DNA of 64,000 nt from Pseudomonadota bacterium (GCA_021793155.1 JAJYTF010000001.1:186001-250000), one strand, 5' to 3'; counted from the first letter of the stretch, positions 1 to 9,868 are shown. Notes: generated by a model not told the origin, from the sequence alone. Numbers and translations are program-made.

Positions 1-642
1 AAGGATGGCGCCGCCCTCCAGCTTGCGGACGTCCTTGTAGATCGAGCGCGGCGCCGGCACGTAGGCGGTGCGCACATAGGCGGCCAGCGCCCGCCGGTCG
101 ATTTCCGGCACCCACCCGGGATGGGCCTCGAGGGCCTTCAACTCCGAGCCGAACAGCAGCAGTTCGCCGAACCGACCCCAGTACAGCGGCTTTATCCCCA
201 GGCGGTCGCGCAGCAGCCAAAGCCGTCGCTCGCGCCGATCCCAAAGGGCGATGGCGAACATGCCGATCAGGCGGCAGGCCGTGGCGCGGACCCCCCAGGC
301 GGCGAAGGCCTCGAGGATGATTTCGGTATCGGAATGGCCGCGCCAGGGCTGGCCACGCGGTTCCAGGTCGCGTTTCAGTTCCGGGGCGTTGTAGACCTCG
401 CCATTGTAGGAGATGACGAAGCGCCCATCGGCCGAGACCATGGGCTGGTGGCCGGCCGCCGATAGATCCAGGATAGAGAGCCGGCGATGGGCGAGCGCGA
501 TGCAGCCTTGCGCATCCACCCACACCCCGCCGCTATCCGGCCCGCGATGAGTGAGGCTGTCGCCCATGGCGGTCACCAGGCCGGTCGCCGTCCCCTGGTC
601 GGTGGCAGCCCGGCGGTCGAGGAATCCGGCTATGCCGCACAT
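1..642 (-). CDS. asnB: Asparagine synthetase (glutamine-hydrolysing), N-terminal part, cut by window edge
   Basis: The visible 214 residues begin MCGIAGF, so Cys2 is the glutaminase nucleophile. The class-II glutamine amidotransferase domain follows, with the motifs RGPD, LAHRRLSILDLS, SYNGEVYN, SDTEIILEAF and RDRLGIKPLYWG. The ATP-dependent synthetase domain lies left of base 1. In polysaccharide clusters this AsnB type often amidates sugar or peptide carboxylates rather than making free asparagine; that role is inferred from context. The ATG overlaps the end of the upstream glycosyltransferase gene by 13 bases, so the two are co-transcribed and probably translationally coupled. Confidence 0.92.
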   Translation of the reverse strand, partial: MCGIAGFLDRRAATDQGTATGLVTAMGDSLTHRGPDSGGVWVDAQGCIALAHRRLSILDLSAAGHQPMVSADGRFVISYNGEVYNAPELKRDLEPRGQPWRGHSDTEIILEAFAAWGVRATACRLIGMFAIALWDRRERRLWLLRDRLGIKPLYWGRFGELLLFGSELKALEAHPGWVPEIDRRALAAYVRTAYVPAPRSIYKDVRKLEGGAIL

Positions 643-1778
643 GGCCCCGAGCCCTCCAGGCAGCGGCGATACAGTTCGAAATGCTGCGCCACCACCCGCT
701 CCTCGCCGAAATGCCGTTCCGCCCGCAAGCGCGCCGCGCGGCCCATGGTCAGGCGCAGCGATTGGTCCTCGGCCAGGCGCTGCATGGCGTTCGCCAGCCC
801 CTCCGATTCCCGCGCCGGCACCAGGATACCCTCGATGCCGTCTTCGATCACCTCGCGGCAGCCAATCACGTCGGTGGTGATGATCGGCCGCCCGCAGGCG
901 GCGGCCTCCAGCAGCGCCTTGGGCATGCCTTCGCGATAGGACGGCAGCAGCGCCACATGGGCCTGACGCCAGATCTCCGCGATATCCTCGCGGTGGCCCA
1001 GCCATTCCGCGGCGCTCTCGGCCTCCCAGGCGCGCAACTGGGATTCGCTGAAGGCGCTGGGGTTATGCGGGTCCAGCTTGCCGACCAGCCACAGGCGGCA
1101 GGCGACGCCGCGCCGATGCAGCTGGCGCATGGCCTCCACCGCCTCGGCGATGCCCTTGTCGGCCAGCATGCGGGCGACCAGGGCGAAAATGATCGGTTGG
1201 TTGGCCGGCGGCGGCGGCGTGGCCGGCAGCGCAGCCAGATCGACGCCCGAGCCGCGGATCAGGGTCAGCCGCCGTTCGACGGCAATGCCGTGGCGCAGCA
1301 GCAGGGCGCGGTCATCGTCGTTCTGCACAATCACCTGGTTTCCCGGCCGCCGCAAGAGCAACCGCAGTCCGGCCACCAGAAGGCTGCGCAGGGCCCGCAC
1401 CTTTGGGGACGTGCCGGTGAAGGCATAGCCCATGCCGGCCAGGGCGCTGACGGTCCGCCGCTGCCCGCAGCAGATGGCCGCCAGGTTGCCGTACAACACC
1501 GGCTTCAGGGCGACGCAGTGCAGAATGTCCGGGCGGTGCCGTCGCAGGGCGGCGGCCACCGCCAGCACCGTTCGCAGCTCGCCGAACGGATTGGCGCCCC
1601 GCCGGTTGAGCGGCAGGGGCTGCAGGGTGAAGCCGTGGCGCTGGATCTCCGGCCCATGGTCGGTGACGTTGGTGGCGATCACCACCTCCCACCCGGCGTC
1701 ACGGCAGGCCTGGCCCAACACCAGCCGGTGCGACAGAAAGGCCCAGTCTTCGGTGATGAAGAACATGATCTTTGGCAT
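630..1778 (-). CDS. Glycosyltransferase family 4 (GT-B fold)
   Basis: The 382-residue protein starts MPKIMFFITEDWAFLSHR, a typical N-terminus for this family. The reading frame is open further upstream, but that extension is low-complexity and not family-like, so I chose the ATG at 1778. The C-terminal half has the nucleotide-sugar-binding signatures LVGKLDP, EWLGHREDIAEIW, LPSYREGMPKALLEAAACGRPIITTDVIGCREVIEDG and the EGLANAM helix. It probably transfers a sugar from a UDP or GDP donor to a lipid-linked or lipopolysaccharide acceptor in the cytoplasm. It is followed directly by asnB. The exact sugar cannot be read from sequence. Confidence 0.9.
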   Translation of the reverse strand: MPKIMFFITEDWAFLSHRLVLGQACRDAGWEVVIATNVTDHGPEIQRHGFTLQPLPLNRRGANPFGELRTVLAVAAALRRHRPDILHCVALKPVLYGNLAAICCGQRRTVSALAGMGYAFTGTSPKVRALRSLLVAGLRLLLRRPGNQVIVQNDDDRALLLRHGIAVERRLTLIRGSGVDLAALPATPPPPANQPIIFALVARMLADKGIAEAVEAMRQLHRRGVACRLWLVGKLDPHNPSAFSESQLRAWEAESAAEWLGHREDIAEIWRQAHVALLPSYREGMPKALLEAAACGRPIITTDVIGCREVIEDGIEGILVPARESEGLANAMQRLAEDQSLRLTMGRAARLRAERHFGEERVVAQHFELYRRCLEGSGPCAA

Positions 1779-1946
1779 AATGCCGGGGAATAGAGCAGTT
1801 GCCGCCTTCTGTAAAGGGAAGGGCAAGGCGCAGCCGGTGGGAACGAGGCGCTTGGCCCCTACCAGCAGCAACCGCCGCCCGACACTGGAAATGTAAGTAC
1901 ACCGGGCGGCGCTGATGGCGACCGGCGTTGTCCTGCCGAAAGGCAT

Positions 1947-2879
1947 GTGTCAGGCTGGGCGACGATGAAACCCAATGTCTATTCCGGCGGCGACATCGAC
2001 CGGGCTGCGTTCATGCGGCGCGACGAGAATTGGTTGCTGGCCCGCTATGCCGATCCCCGCTGCCGGTTGGTGCCGATGCACGGCACCCGGGCGCTGGTGC
2101 GACGGGCGAACTCTCTAGTTCGCGCCGCGCTGCCGCGGCGGGGCGAGGTTGCCGGCCTGGCCGAGCGGTGCGGAGCACCGTTGTTCCTTGGCATGGTGGG
2201 GGACGAGGCACATTTCGCGCTCGACCTGACGCAGCTGCCCGAGGCAGCGGCCCCGCCGGAACTCGAACGATTCGGCGAGTTCGCTGAACTGCGCGGAGTG
2301 GGCGCCGTGCTGCCGGCCGGCGAAGCGGCGCTGCTGGCCTATGCCCGCGGCCTTACCCATTGGCACCGCAGCCAGCTATTCTGTGGCCGCTGCGGCCGGC
2401 CGACCGAAAGTCGCCAGGGCGGCCATGTGCTGGCCTGCACCGACCCGGCCTGCGGCACCGAACATTTTCCCCGCACCGACCCGGCGATCATCGTCCTGGT
2501 CACCGCCGGAGACCGTTGCCTGCTCGGCCGCCAAGCGCGTTGGACGGCGGGGATGTTCTCGACGCTGGCCGGCTTCGTCGAGCCGGGCGAAAGTCTGGAA
2601 GAGACGGTGGCGCGTGAGGTGATGGAGGAGACCGGCGTTCGCGTGGCCCGAACCCGCTACCACTCCTCGCAGCCATGGCCGTTCCCGGCGTCTCTCATGC
2701 TCGGATTCATTGCGGAAGCAGAACATATCGTACCGCCGCGGGTCGACCCCCACGAACTGGAGGCCGCAGCCTGGTTTTCCCGCGCCGATATTGCCGCATT
2801 CGGCGAACAGGGCCGCAGGTTGCCGGGAGAGGATTCGATCGCCCGGCGGCTGATCGAGGAGTGGCTGCACCAAGGGTGA
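1947..2879 (+). CDS. nudC: NADH pyrophosphatase / NAD-cap hydrolase NudC
   Basis: NudC hydrolyses NADH to NMNH and AMP and removes NAD caps from RNA. Visible features in order are a divergent N-terminal domain, a four-cysteine zinc ribbon (CGRC ... CTDPAC), the Nudix box (GFVEPGESLEETVAREVMEETGV) and the NudC signature SQPWPFPASLMLGF just after it. All catalytic glutamates are present. The 310 residues fit the alphaproteobacterial form. The GTG at 1947 has a possible ribosome site (AAAGG) four bases upstream; an ATG six codons later at 1965 is an equally plausible start. It stands between divergent glycosyltransferase and sugar dehydrogenase genes and is probably unrelated to their function. 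Confidence 0.95.
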   Translation: MSGWATMKPNVYSGGDIDRAAFMRRDENWLLARYADPRCRLVPMHGTRALVRRANSLVRAALPRRGEVAGLAERCGAPLFLGMVGDEAHFALDLTQLPEAAAPPELERFGEFAELRGVGAVLPAGEAALLAYARGLTHWHRSQLFCGRCGRPTESRQGGHVLACTDPACGTEHFPRTDPAIIVLVTAGDRCLLGRQARWTAGMFSTLAGFVEPGESLEETVAREVMEETGVRVARTRYHSSQPWPFPASLMLGFIAEAEHIVPPRVDPHELEAAAWFSRADIAAFGEQGRRLPGEDSIARRLIEEWLHQG

Positions 2880-2984
2880 TCGCGTGCAGACGATCGCCCC
2901 GGCAGCAGGGCGTTCCTTGACAGGCCTGCCGCGGAACGGGAAAGTGCGGACCGGATTCATTTCTAGCCTTGGGCTGGCGTTACC

Positions 2985-4250
2985 ATGTCGCATCCTCGCA
3001 TCGCGGTCATCGGGCTGGGCTATGTCGGCCTACCCTTGGCCGTGGCCATCGCACGCCATTTCTCCACCACCGGTTTTGACATCCATCCGGGTCGCATCGC
3101 CGAGCTGTCGTCAGGCATCGACCGTACCGGCGAAGTCGAGCCGACGGCGCTGAAAAGCAGCACGTTGCGGCTGACCTGCGATCCGGAGGCGATGAAAGGT
3201 TCGGACGTGTTCATCGTCACCGTGCCAACCCCGGTTGACGCCCACAACAAGCCCGAACTGTCGCCCCTGCTGAAGGCCTGCCGATCGGTCGGCAAGGTGA
3301 TGGCCCCCGGCGCCATCGTGGTCTTTGAGAGCACGGTTTATCCCGGCGTCACCGAGGACATCTGCGGACCCGAGCTGGAGCGCGCCTCGGGACTGGTATG
3401 CGGCAAGGATTTCTTCCTGGGCTACAGCCCCGAGCGGATCAATCCCGGTGACCGCGAACACACGGTGGACCGCATCGTCAAGGTGGTCGCCGGCCAGACC
3501 CGGCAGGTCACCGACACCCTGGCGGCCATTTACGGCAGTGTCACCAAGGGCGGCGTATTTCGCGCAGCCGCCATCAAGGTGGCCGAAGCCGCCAAGGTCA
3601 TCGAAAATGCCCAGCGCGACATCAACATCGCGTTCATCAACGAAGTGACGATGATCTGCCAGCGGCTCGGCCTGTCGGTGCAGGACGTGCTGGAAACCGC
3701 CGGCACCAAATGGAACTTTCTGCCGTTCCGCCCCGGCCTGGTGGGCGGACATTGCATCGGCGTCGACCCGTTCTACCTGGCCGAGTGCGCCCTGGCGCTG
3801 GGGCACCACCCGGAAGTCATCTTGGCCGGGCGGCGGATCAATGACGGCATGGGGGCCTTCGTCGCCGGCCAGATCCATCAGGCCCTGGACGGGCGGCCGT
3901 CGCGCATCCTGGTGCTGGGCCTCACCTTCAAGGAGAACGTGCCGGACCTGCGCAACACCAAGGTCGTCGACGTGGTGGCCGGCCTCAAGGGGCGCGGCCA
4001 CAGCGTCGACGTCCACGACGCCTTCGCCGACCGCGATGAAGCGTTGCGCGAGTATGGCCTGGCCCTGCTGCCGCGCTTCGATGCCGGCGGATACGACTGC
4101 GTGGTCGGTGCCGTGCCGCACCGGCCCTACACCGAATTCACCCCTGAAACCTTCACCGCGCTGCTGCGGCCCGGCGGGCTGGTGGCCGATATCAAGGGTA
4201 TCTGGCGCGGCACCCCCCTGCCCGACGGTCTCAAGCTGTGGCAGCTTTGA
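2985..4250 (+). CDS. Nucleotide-sugar (UDP-HexNAc type) dehydrogenase
   Basis: The 421-residue protein belongs to the UDP-glucose/GDP-mannose dehydrogenase family and oxidises C6 of a nucleotide sugar to a uronic acid with two NAD+. It has the N-terminal Rossmann motif VIGLGYVGLPLA, FESTVYPGVTE, GYSPERINPGD, KVIENAQRDINIAFINE, the catalytic-cysteine segment PGLVGGHCIGVDPFYL and the C-terminal UDP-binding domain with GLTFKENVPDLRNTK. The overall pattern is closest to TviB/WbpA-type enzymes acting on UDP-GlcNAc or UDP-GalNAc, which is family-level inference. The stop codon overlaps the start of the GT9 gene by 13 bases, so both belong to one operon that supplies uronic-acid residues for a surface glycan. 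Confidence 0.93.
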   Translation: MSHPRIAVIGLGYVGLPLAVAIARHFSTTGFDIHPGRIAELSSGIDRTGEVEPTALKSSTLRLTCDPEAMKGSDVFIVTVPTPVDAHNKPELSPLLKACRSVGKVMAPGAIVVFESTVYPGVTEDICGPELERASGLVCGKDFFLGYSPERINPGDREHTVDRIVKVVAGQTRQVTDTLAAIYGSVTKGGVFRAAAIKVAEAAKVIENAQRDINIAFINEVTMICQRLGLSVQDVLETAGTKWNFLPFRPGLVGGHCIGVDPFYLAECALALGHHPEVILAGRRINDGMGAFVAGQIHQALDGRPSRILVLGLTFKENVPDLRNTKVVDVVAGLKGRGHSVDVHDAFADRDEALREYGLALLPRFDAGGYDCVVGAVPHRPYTEFTPETFTALLRPGGLVADIKGIWRGTPLPDGLKLWQL

Positions 4251-5242
4251 CGGCGGACGGTTTTCCACAGCTGCTGTTCATCACTTCGAGCCGCATCGGC
4301 GACGCCGTACTGTCGAGCGGCGTCCTGGCCCAGTGGGTGGACGCCCATCCGAAGGGACGGGTGACGGTCGCCTGCGGCCCTTTGGCGGCACCGCTGTTCG
4401 CCGACCTGCCGCAACTCGAGCGGTTGCATCCGATGGTCCGTTCGGGCCGCACCGGCCACTGGTGGCAGCTGTGGCGGGCCAGTGCCGAAAGACGCTGGTC
4501 GGCCGTGATCGATCTGCGCGGATCGCTGTTCGCCTGGTCCGTACGGGCAGACCGCCGTCTGATCTGCCGGGCCGAGAAACGGCGCGAGCACCGCATCGAG
4601 GAATTGGCCCGCCAATTGTCCCTGCCCTCTCTGCCGGCGCCCCGGCTATGGGTGTCGGAGCAGCGGCAACGGGTTGCGGACACCCGCTTAGGTAACGGGC
4701 CGCCGGTCCTGGCGGTGGGACCCAGCGCCAACTGGGGCGCCAAACAATGGCCGGCCGAGCGCTTCGCCGAGGCGGTGACCCGCCTGACCGACCCCGACGG
4801 CATCCTGCCGGGCGGCCGGGTGGCGATCTTCGGCGCCGCCGCCGAACGCGAGCAGGCCAAGCCGGTGCTGGAGGCGGTGCCCGAGGACCGTCGCATCGAC
4901 TGCATCGGCACGCCCGATCTACTGGATGCCTTCGCCCTTTTGCGCCGGTGCTCGTTTTACTTCGGCAACGATTCTGGCATGATGCATATGGCGGCGGCGG
5001 CCGGCATCCCCACATTGGGCTTGTTCGGGCCCAGCCCCGAATGGCGCTATGGGCCCTGGGGCGAACGGGCCGCGGTGGTGCGCACGGTGGAAAGCTACGA
5101 CGCGCTGGTCACCGACAATCCCGCCTTTGACCACCGCCGCGGCGACACATTGATGGGCAGCCTGACCGTTGATGCGGTGATGACTGCCGCCCGCCAATTG
5201 TACGGACGGACGAGCGCCTGCCTGCATGGAGCGGCTGGATGA
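4238..5242 (+). CDS. Glycosyltransferase family 9 (ADP-heptose:LPS heptosyltransferase-like)
   Basis: The 334-residue GT9 protein has the N-terminal ITSSRIGDAVLSSGVLAQW motif and the C-terminal donor-site signature FGNDSGMMHMAAAAGIPTLGLFGPSPEWRYGPWG. Family members transfer heptose or related sugars to the lipopolysaccharide core at the inner face of the cytoplasmic membrane. Translation starts with GTG inside the last codons of the preceding dehydrogenase gene. The 3' end overlaps the next gene by an ATGA junction, giving a tightly coupled three-gene operon. The specific acceptor is unknown. Confidence 0.9.
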   Translation: MAALTADGFPQLLFITSSRIGDAVLSSGVLAQWVDAHPKGRVTVACGPLAAPLFADLPQLERLHPMVRSGRTGHWWQLWRASAERRWSAVIDLRGSLFAWSVRADRRLICRAEKRREHRIEELARQLSLPSLPAPRLWVSEQRQRVADTRLGNGPPVLAVGPSANWGAKQWPAERFAEAVTRLTDPDGILPGGRVAIFGAAAEREQAKPVLEAVPEDRRIDCIGTPDLLDAFALLRRCSFYFGNDSGMMHMAAAAGIPTLGLFGPSPEWRYGPWGERAAVVRTVESYDALVTDNPAFDHRRGDTLMGSLTVDAVMTAARQLYGRTSACLHGAAG

Positions 5243-5739
5243 AAGACGAAACGGAGCGAGTTTCCCCCCGCCTCGACGAGGAAGCCCTTTCGCTTTCGCT
5301 GTTCGACGGCATGGATGCGGCAACCCGCCGCAAGATCTGCGATTCGGCGAGGACGCTGATCCTGGCCGAGGGAGAGCGCCTGTTTCACCGCGGTGAAATG
5401 CCGCAAGGACTGCATTTCCTGCTGAGCGGACAGGTCGGTCTTTACCAGTCCGACGCCACGGGCAAAGAGGTCATCGCCGAAGTGATCGACACCGGTGGCG
5501 TGTTCCTGCTGGCCGCGGCGCTTACCCGCAAGCCCTATCTGCTGAGCGGCGTCGCCCTGTCGTCTTCCAGTGTTCTCGAACTCCCGGTGGACGCGGTCCA
5601 CCGCCTGCTGCACGAGCAGCCCGACTTCGCCATCGCCATGCTGATCTGGCTGTCCGAGCGTTACCGCACCCACATCCAGGAGATCGGCGCCTTGTCGGAC
5701 GCACTGGAATCTCGTCTTTTCCCCGGCAGGATAGGCTGA
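5239..5739 (+). CDS. Truncated Crp/Fnr-type cyclic-nucleotide-binding protein lacking the DNA-binding domain
   Basis: The 166-residue protein contains one cNMP-binding beta-roll (LFHRGEMPQGLHFLLSGQVGLYQ; VIDTGGVFLLAAALTRKPYLLSG) and the start of the long dimerisation helix (LIWLSERYRTHIQEIGALSDALESRLF). It stops where Crp/Fnr relatives of about 230 residues continue into a winged-helix domain. No helix-turn-helix is recoverable in any forward frame of the following 200 bases. It begins in an ATGA overlap with the GT9 gene. It is either a remnant of a Dnr/Fnr-like regulator or a stand-alone sensor domain; I favour a truncated gene that may no longer bind DNA. Confidence 0.75.
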   Translation: MKDETERVSPRLDEEALSLSLFDGMDAATRRKICDSARTLILAEGERLFHRGEMPQGLHFLLSGQVGLYQSDATGKEVIAEVIDTGGVFLLAAALTRKPYLLSGVALSSSSVLELPVDAVHRLLHEQPDFAIAMLIWLSERYRTHIQEIGALSDALESRLFPGRIG

Positions 5740-5904
5740 GGAAATCAACTTCCGGATTTCATCTGAAAAGCTGTTCGGCCAGTTCATCGGCCAGACGAAG
5801 AAGCGCTCCTATCGCTTAGGTGATATGCATTTATTCCTTGGCCTTGCCGCCGCTCAATTCGCTTCGTGCGCCTGGTGGTTTATCGACCTCTCAACCGGCC
5901 GGAC

Positions 5905-5930
5905 CCACCAACGCAGGCCACCAACGCAGG
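5905..5930. repeat. Tandem 13-base direct repeat
   Basis: CCACCAACGCAGG occurs twice back to back just upstream of the candidate sRNA promoter. It lies in a non-coding stretch with no recognised function. Confidence 0.6.
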
Positions 5931-5932
5931 CC

Positions 5933-5961
5933 TTGCCTGCACGGTGCGACCCGACTATGAT
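5933..5961 (+). promoter_or_regulatory. Candidate sigma-70 promoter for a small RNA
   Basis: TTGCCT at 5933-5938 and TATGAT at 5956-5961 are separated by exactly 17 bases, close to the consensus -35/-10 arrangement. A transcript would start near 5968. No long reading frame follows, but a terminator occurs about 100 bases downstream. Confidence 0.5.
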
Positions 5962-5967
5962 CCCACC

Positions 5968-6085
5968 ATCATGTTGAGCGCACGCCCCCTCACGAGCCGA
6001 TTTTGGTACCGCTGGTATTCACCGGCGGCGTAGGGTTTCTGCAGCAAGACAGCATACCGGAGCCGCCCCCACCGAGGCGGCTTTT
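5968..6085 (+). ncRNA. Candidate small RNA of about 115 nt (unnamed)
   Basis: The interval runs from the predicted start site to a strong intrinsic terminator and contains no convincing reading frame. It can form a 7-base-pair hairpin with an ATTC loop (CGCTGGT pairing with ACCGGCG) followed by the terminator hairpin. I see no match to 4.5S, tmRNA or RNase P signatures. An alternative is that it is the leader of the short ORF at 6165. Support is from promoter, hairpins and terminator only. Confidence 0.4.
6061..6085 (+). terminator. Rho-independent terminator
   Basis: AGCCGCC and GGCGGCT form a perfect 7-base-pair stem around an 8-base loop, followed directly by TTTT. It acts on rightward transcription, downstream of the truncated crp-like gene and the candidate sRNA. 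Confidence 0.75.
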
Positions 6086-6164
6086 GCGTATCCTGCGCTA
6101 GATTTTCAAGGAAGGCCGCAAATCTCGACCGGGGCGTCTCCTCAAGTTTCGAGGAGAGCAAACC

Positions 6165-6317
6165 ATGTTCGATTTCGATGTCGTGACCGGCCCCTCCAGC
6201 CTCAGCCCCGCAGCGAAACCCGCCACCCAGCCTCCGGACCGGCGCGCCGCCCCCTCCAAGGAGAACGCGCCGTCCGAAAAAACGCCCGTCAGTGCCGGAA
6301 GTGACGCATCCCGGTGA
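6165..6317 (+). CDS. Possible small protein, 50 aa, unknown
   Basis: ATG is preceded at good spacing by GAGGAG (6151-6156), one of the stronger ribosome sites in this region. The peptide starts [15 protein letters not shown] and is rich in Pro, Ala and charged residues, without a membrane segment or cysteine pair. Its last 29 bases overlap the convergent 3' end of purH. No homologue is recognised. The remaining bases of the 5740-6164 gap hold only the sRNA candidate and the 13-base repeat. Confidence 0.3.
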   Translation: MFDFDVVTGPSSLSPAAKPATQPPDRRAAPSKENAPSEKTPVSAGSDASR

Positions 6318-7866
6318 ACACCATGGCCAAGCCTTTTTCGTCGGCGGCGGCGATCACCTCGGCATCGCGCATCGAGCCGCCGGGCTGGATCACCGCTGTG
6401 GCACCGGCTTCCGCCGCGGCCAACAGACCGTCGGCAAAGGGGAAGAAGGCATCCGACGCGACCACCGAGCCGATGGTGCCGGGCTGCTTGAGCCCGGCCG
6501 CCTCGGCCGCTTCCCGCGATTTCCAGGCGGCGATGCGCGACGAATCGACACGGCTCATCTGGCCGGCGCCAATGCCGACCGTGGCGCCCTGCTTGGCGTA
6601 GACGATGGCGTTGGACTTCACATGTTTGCAGATGCGGAAGGCGAACAGCAGGTCGGCCAGCTCCTGCTCGGTGGGTGTGCGCTTGGTGACCACCTTCAGG
6701 TCGCCGGCACCGATGCGGCCGAAATCACGGCTTTGCAGCAGATAACCTCCGGCGATGGTGCGTAGCGTCATCGACAGCTCGGCCGGGTCGGGCAGGCCGT
6801 CGGTCACCAGCAGGCGCAGGTTCTTTTTCGTTGCAAATACGGAACGGGCGGCATCATCAGCCGCCGGCGCGATGACCACTTCGGTGAACAGCTTAGCGAT
6901 TTCCTCCGCCGTCGGGCCGTCGAGCGGGCGATTGAGTGCGACGATGCCACCGAAGGCACTCACCGGGTCGCAGGTCAGGGCCTTGCCGTAGGCCTCCCGC
7001 ATATCGTTGCCGGTGGCCACACCGCAGGGGTTGGCATGCTTGATGATCGCCACGGCCGGTTGCTCAAATTCCGCCACCAGCTCGAAGGCGGCGTCGGTGT
7101 CGTTGATGTTGTTGAAGGACAGCTCCTTGCCCTGCAACTGGCGAGCGGTGGCGACGCCCGGCCGGGCCTTGCCCGACAGGTAGAGGGCGGCCTGCTGGTG
7201 CGGGTTCTCGCCATAGCGCAGCATCTGCTTCAGTTCGGCACCGACCGCGATGCGCCGCGGGAAGGCCTCGCCCAGCTGGCCGGCGAACCAACCGGAGATG
7301 GCGGCGTCATAGGCGCCGGTCCGTGCGTAAGCGGCGGCGGCCAGGCGACGGCGCAGGGCCTTGGTAGTGGCCCCGCCGTTGGCGGTCATCTCGTCCATCA
7401 CCGCGCGGTAATCCTCGGGATCGACCACCACCGCCACATGGTCGTGGTTCTTCGCCGCACCGCGGATCATCGAGGGCCCGCCGATGTCGATGTTCTCAAT
7501 GCATTCTTCGAAGGCGGCACCCTTGGCCACTGTGCCTTCGAAGGGATAAAGGTTCACCACCACGAGGTCGATTGGGGCGATGTCGTGGTCGCGCAACGCC
7601 TTCTCGTGCGCCGCGTTGCCGCGGATGGCCAGGATGCCGCCATGAACCTTGGGATGCAGGGTCTTCACCCGGCCATCCAGCATTTCCGGAAAGCCCGTGT
7701 GGTCCGACACCTCTTTCACCGCCAGGCCGGCATCGCGCAACGCCTTGGCCGACCCACCGGTGGACAACAGCTCAACGCCGCCGCCGGCCAGAAAGGTGGC
7801 GAACTCGACCAGGCCGGTCTTGTCGGAAACAGAGATGAGCGCACGGCGGATGACGGGTTCGACCAT
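6289..7866 (-). CDS. purH: Bifunctional AICAR transformylase / IMP cyclohydrolase
   Basis: PurH performs the last two steps of purine synthesis: formylation of AICAR and ring closure to IMP. The 525-residue length is normal. The N-terminal MGS-like cyclohydrolase domain shows [52 protein letters not shown] and [17 protein letters not shown]. The transformylase domain shows [47 protein letters not shown] and [10 protein letters not shown]. It is transcribed leftward, 91 bases downstream of the CapD-like gene. Housekeeping. Confidence 0.98.
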   Translation of the reverse strand: MVEPVIRRALISVSDKTGLVEFATFLAGGGVELLSTGGSAKALRDAGLAVKEVSDHTGFPEMLDGRVKTLHPKVHGGILAIRGNAAHEKALRDHDIAPIDLVVVNLYPFEGTVAKGAAFEECIENIDIGGPSMIRGAAKNHDHVAVVVDPEDYRAVMDEMTANGGATTKALRRRLAAAAYARTGAYDAAISGWFAGQLGEAFPRRIAVGAELKQMLRYGENPHQQAALYLSGKARPGVATARQLQGKELSFNNINDTDAAFELVAEFEQPAVAIIKHANPCGVATGNDMREAYGKALTCDPVSAFGGIVALNRPLDGPTAEEIAKLFTEVVIAPAADDAARSVFATKKNLRLLVTDGLPDPAELSMTLRTIAGGYLLQSRDFGRIGAGDLKVVTKRTPTEQELADLLFAFRICKHVKSNAIVYAKQGATVGIGAGQMSRVDSSRIAAWKSREAAEAAGLKQPGTIGSVVASDAFFPFADGLLAAAEAGATAVIQPGGSMRDAEVIAAADEKGLAMVFTGMRHFRH

Positions 7867-7957
7867 GATTGCAGCCCCCGGAATAAGCGGTGATGGGAAA
7901 TTCGGCGGCTCTATAGCACGATCCGCCGTGAGCGGGCAGCCCCTGTTATGCCTTTTT

Positions 7958-9868
7958 TCAGGCTTCCGCCGGAATTCCCACGCTGCCGCTGTATTCCGGC
8001 ACCAGCCGGCGGATGATGGCCATCATCCCGTCCAGGTCCAGGCGGCGGCAGGCCGCCTCCAGGTCGTCGAACGCCTTAGCCACGGCATCGGTGTCGCCGG
8101 CCCGTACCGAAGCCAGCAGTACGCCGTCCATCTCGGTCGGCACCGGAGCCTCGGCGCCGTGGAATATCTCTTCAAACAGTTTTTCGCCGGGCCGCAGGCC
8201 GGTGATCTGGATCTTGACGTCGTGGTCGGGCTGCAGGCCCGCCAGGCGGATCATCTGGCGGGCCAGATGCAGGATCTTCACCGGCTCGCCCATGTCGAGG
8301 ACGAAGATGCGGCCCTGGTATTTGGTCGGGTTGGAGAATCCGAACGCCGAAGCCTGCAGGACCAGCTCGACCGCCTCGCGGATGGTCATGAAATAGCGGG
8401 TCATCTCGGGATCGGTGACGGTGATCGGCCCTCCGGCCGCCAATTGGCGCCGGAACAGCGGCACCACAGAGCCGGTTGAGCCCAGCACATTGCCGAACCG
8501 CACGGTGACGAAGCGCGTACCGTGCGAGTCATTGGCCTGATCCAGGGCCTGGCAATAGGTCTCGGCCAGGCGCTTGGTGGCACCCATCACATTGGTCGGG
8601 TTGACCGCCTTGTCGGTGGAGATCAGCACCATCAACCCGACCCCATGGGCCAGGCAGGCATCGGCCAGGATGCGCGTGCCCACCGCATTGGTCAGCGCCC
8701 CCTCCAGGGGATTGGCTTCGACCATCGGCACATGCTTCAGCGCGGCGGCGTGGAACACCAGCTCAGGCCGCCGTTCAGCCATGACCTGGGCGATGCGCTG
8801 GCGGTCGCGAACATCCGCGACGACCGCCGCGCGCGTCAGTGCCGGATGTCGTTCGGCCATCTCGAGGTCGATTGTGTAAAGCGCGTATTCGCTGCTTTCC
8901 ACCAGGGTCACAGCAGCCGGCCCCGCATCGGCGATCTGCCGTACCAGCTCGCCGCCAATGCTGCCGCCAGCGCCAGTTACCAGCACTCGCCGGCCTTCGA
9001 TCAGCGAGCGCATGGCCTGGCGGTCGAGTACCGCCTGCGGCCGGCCCAACAGATCCTCGACGGCGATCGGCTTGATCTCGACCCGGTCGGATACCCCGCT
9101 CTTCAGGTCGGTCAGCTTGGGCAGCCGGGCCAGGGTCATGCCCAGACCGTCCGCTTTGTCGAGCAGGTCGCGGACCACCGCCCCGGACAAGGATTCCTCG
9201 GTCAGGATCAGCCGCTCAGGAGCATGGCCGCGGGCCTTCAGGGTGGCTGTAACGGCCTCGAGCCGGTCGACCGTCCCCAGCACCTCGACACCGTGAATGC
9301 CGCGGCCGACGCGGCCGGCGACTGTGGTCAGCATGCCCACCGCCTGGTAGTGGGCGTCGCCGCGCAGGGTGGCGCGCAGGAAGAGGTCGGCGGCATCACC
9401 GGCGCCCACCAGCAGCACCGGAATGCGCCGGGCCCCCTCGCCGTCCCGCGGCAGGCCCAGGTGCCGGTCCTTGACCATGCGGTAGACGAATCGGGGCCCG
9501 CCAAGCAGGGCCAGCAGGGCGAACCAGTTGATCAGCAGGGCCGACCGCGGCAAATCGGCGAGGCGAGTGAAAAAGAACAGAAGCGCCAGGAAGACCAGGA
9601 TGGTGACAGTCACCGCCCGCACGATGGTCATCAGGTCGCGCGTCGAGGCGTAGCGCCAGATGCCGCGATACATCCGCTGCGACAGGAAGACCGCGGCGGC
9701 GACCAGAGTGAATAGCCCGGTTGCCAAAGCCAGCCGTTGGCCGTCCCAGGTGGCCGTCAGATTGTCGCCGAGGCGCAGCCACAGCGACAGCAGAAACGAC
9801 AGGGCGGCCATCACCAGATCGTGAACGAAGGCGATATGGCCGCGATTGAGGCGAGGTCGGTCGATCAT
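7958..9868 (-). CDS. CapD/WbpM-type membrane nucleotide-sugar 4,6-dehydratase
   Basis: The 636-residue protein has four predicted N-terminal membrane helices (about residues 12-115), a CoA-binding-like Rossmann region and a C-terminal short-chain dehydrogenase domain with [50 protein letters not shown] and [20 protein letters not shown]. The catalytic Tyr of the usual YxxxK motif is replaced by Met, as is normal in this family. Such enzymes convert UDP-GlcNAc to a 4-keto-6-deoxy sugar, the first step toward FucNAc, QuiNAc or bacillosamine units of surface glycans. It is divergent from the heparinase/WecA-like pair. Confidence 0.93.
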   Translation of the reverse strand: MIDRPRLNRGHIAFVHDLVMAALSFLLSLWLRLGDNLTATWDGQRLALATGLFTLVAAAVFLSQRMYRGIWRYASTRDLMTIVRAVTVTILVFLALLFFFTRLADLPRSALLINWFALLALLGGPRFVYRMVKDRHLGLPRDGEGARRIPVLLVGAGDAADLFLRATLRGDAHYQAVGMLTTVAGRVGRGIHGVEVLGTVDRLEAVTATLKARGHAPERLILTEESLSGAVVRDLLDKADGLGMTLARLPKLTDLKSGVSDRVEIKPIAVEDLLGRPQAVLDRQAMRSLIEGRRVLVTGAGGSIGGELVRQIADAGPAAVTLVESSEYALYTIDLEMAERHPALTRAAVVADVRDRQRIAQVMAERRPELVFHAAALKHVPMVEANPLEGALTNAVGTRILADACLAHGVGLMVLISTDKAVNPTNVMGATKRLAETYCQALDQANDSHGTRFVTVRFGNVLGSTGSVVPLFRRQLAAGGPITVTDPEMTRYFMTIREAVELVLQASAFGFSNPTKYQGRIFVLDMGEPVKILHLARQMIRLAGLQPDHDVKIQITGLRPGEKLFEEIFHGAEAPVPTEMDGVLLASVRAGDTDAVAKAFDDLEAACRRLDLDGMMAIIRRLVPEYSGSVGIPAEA

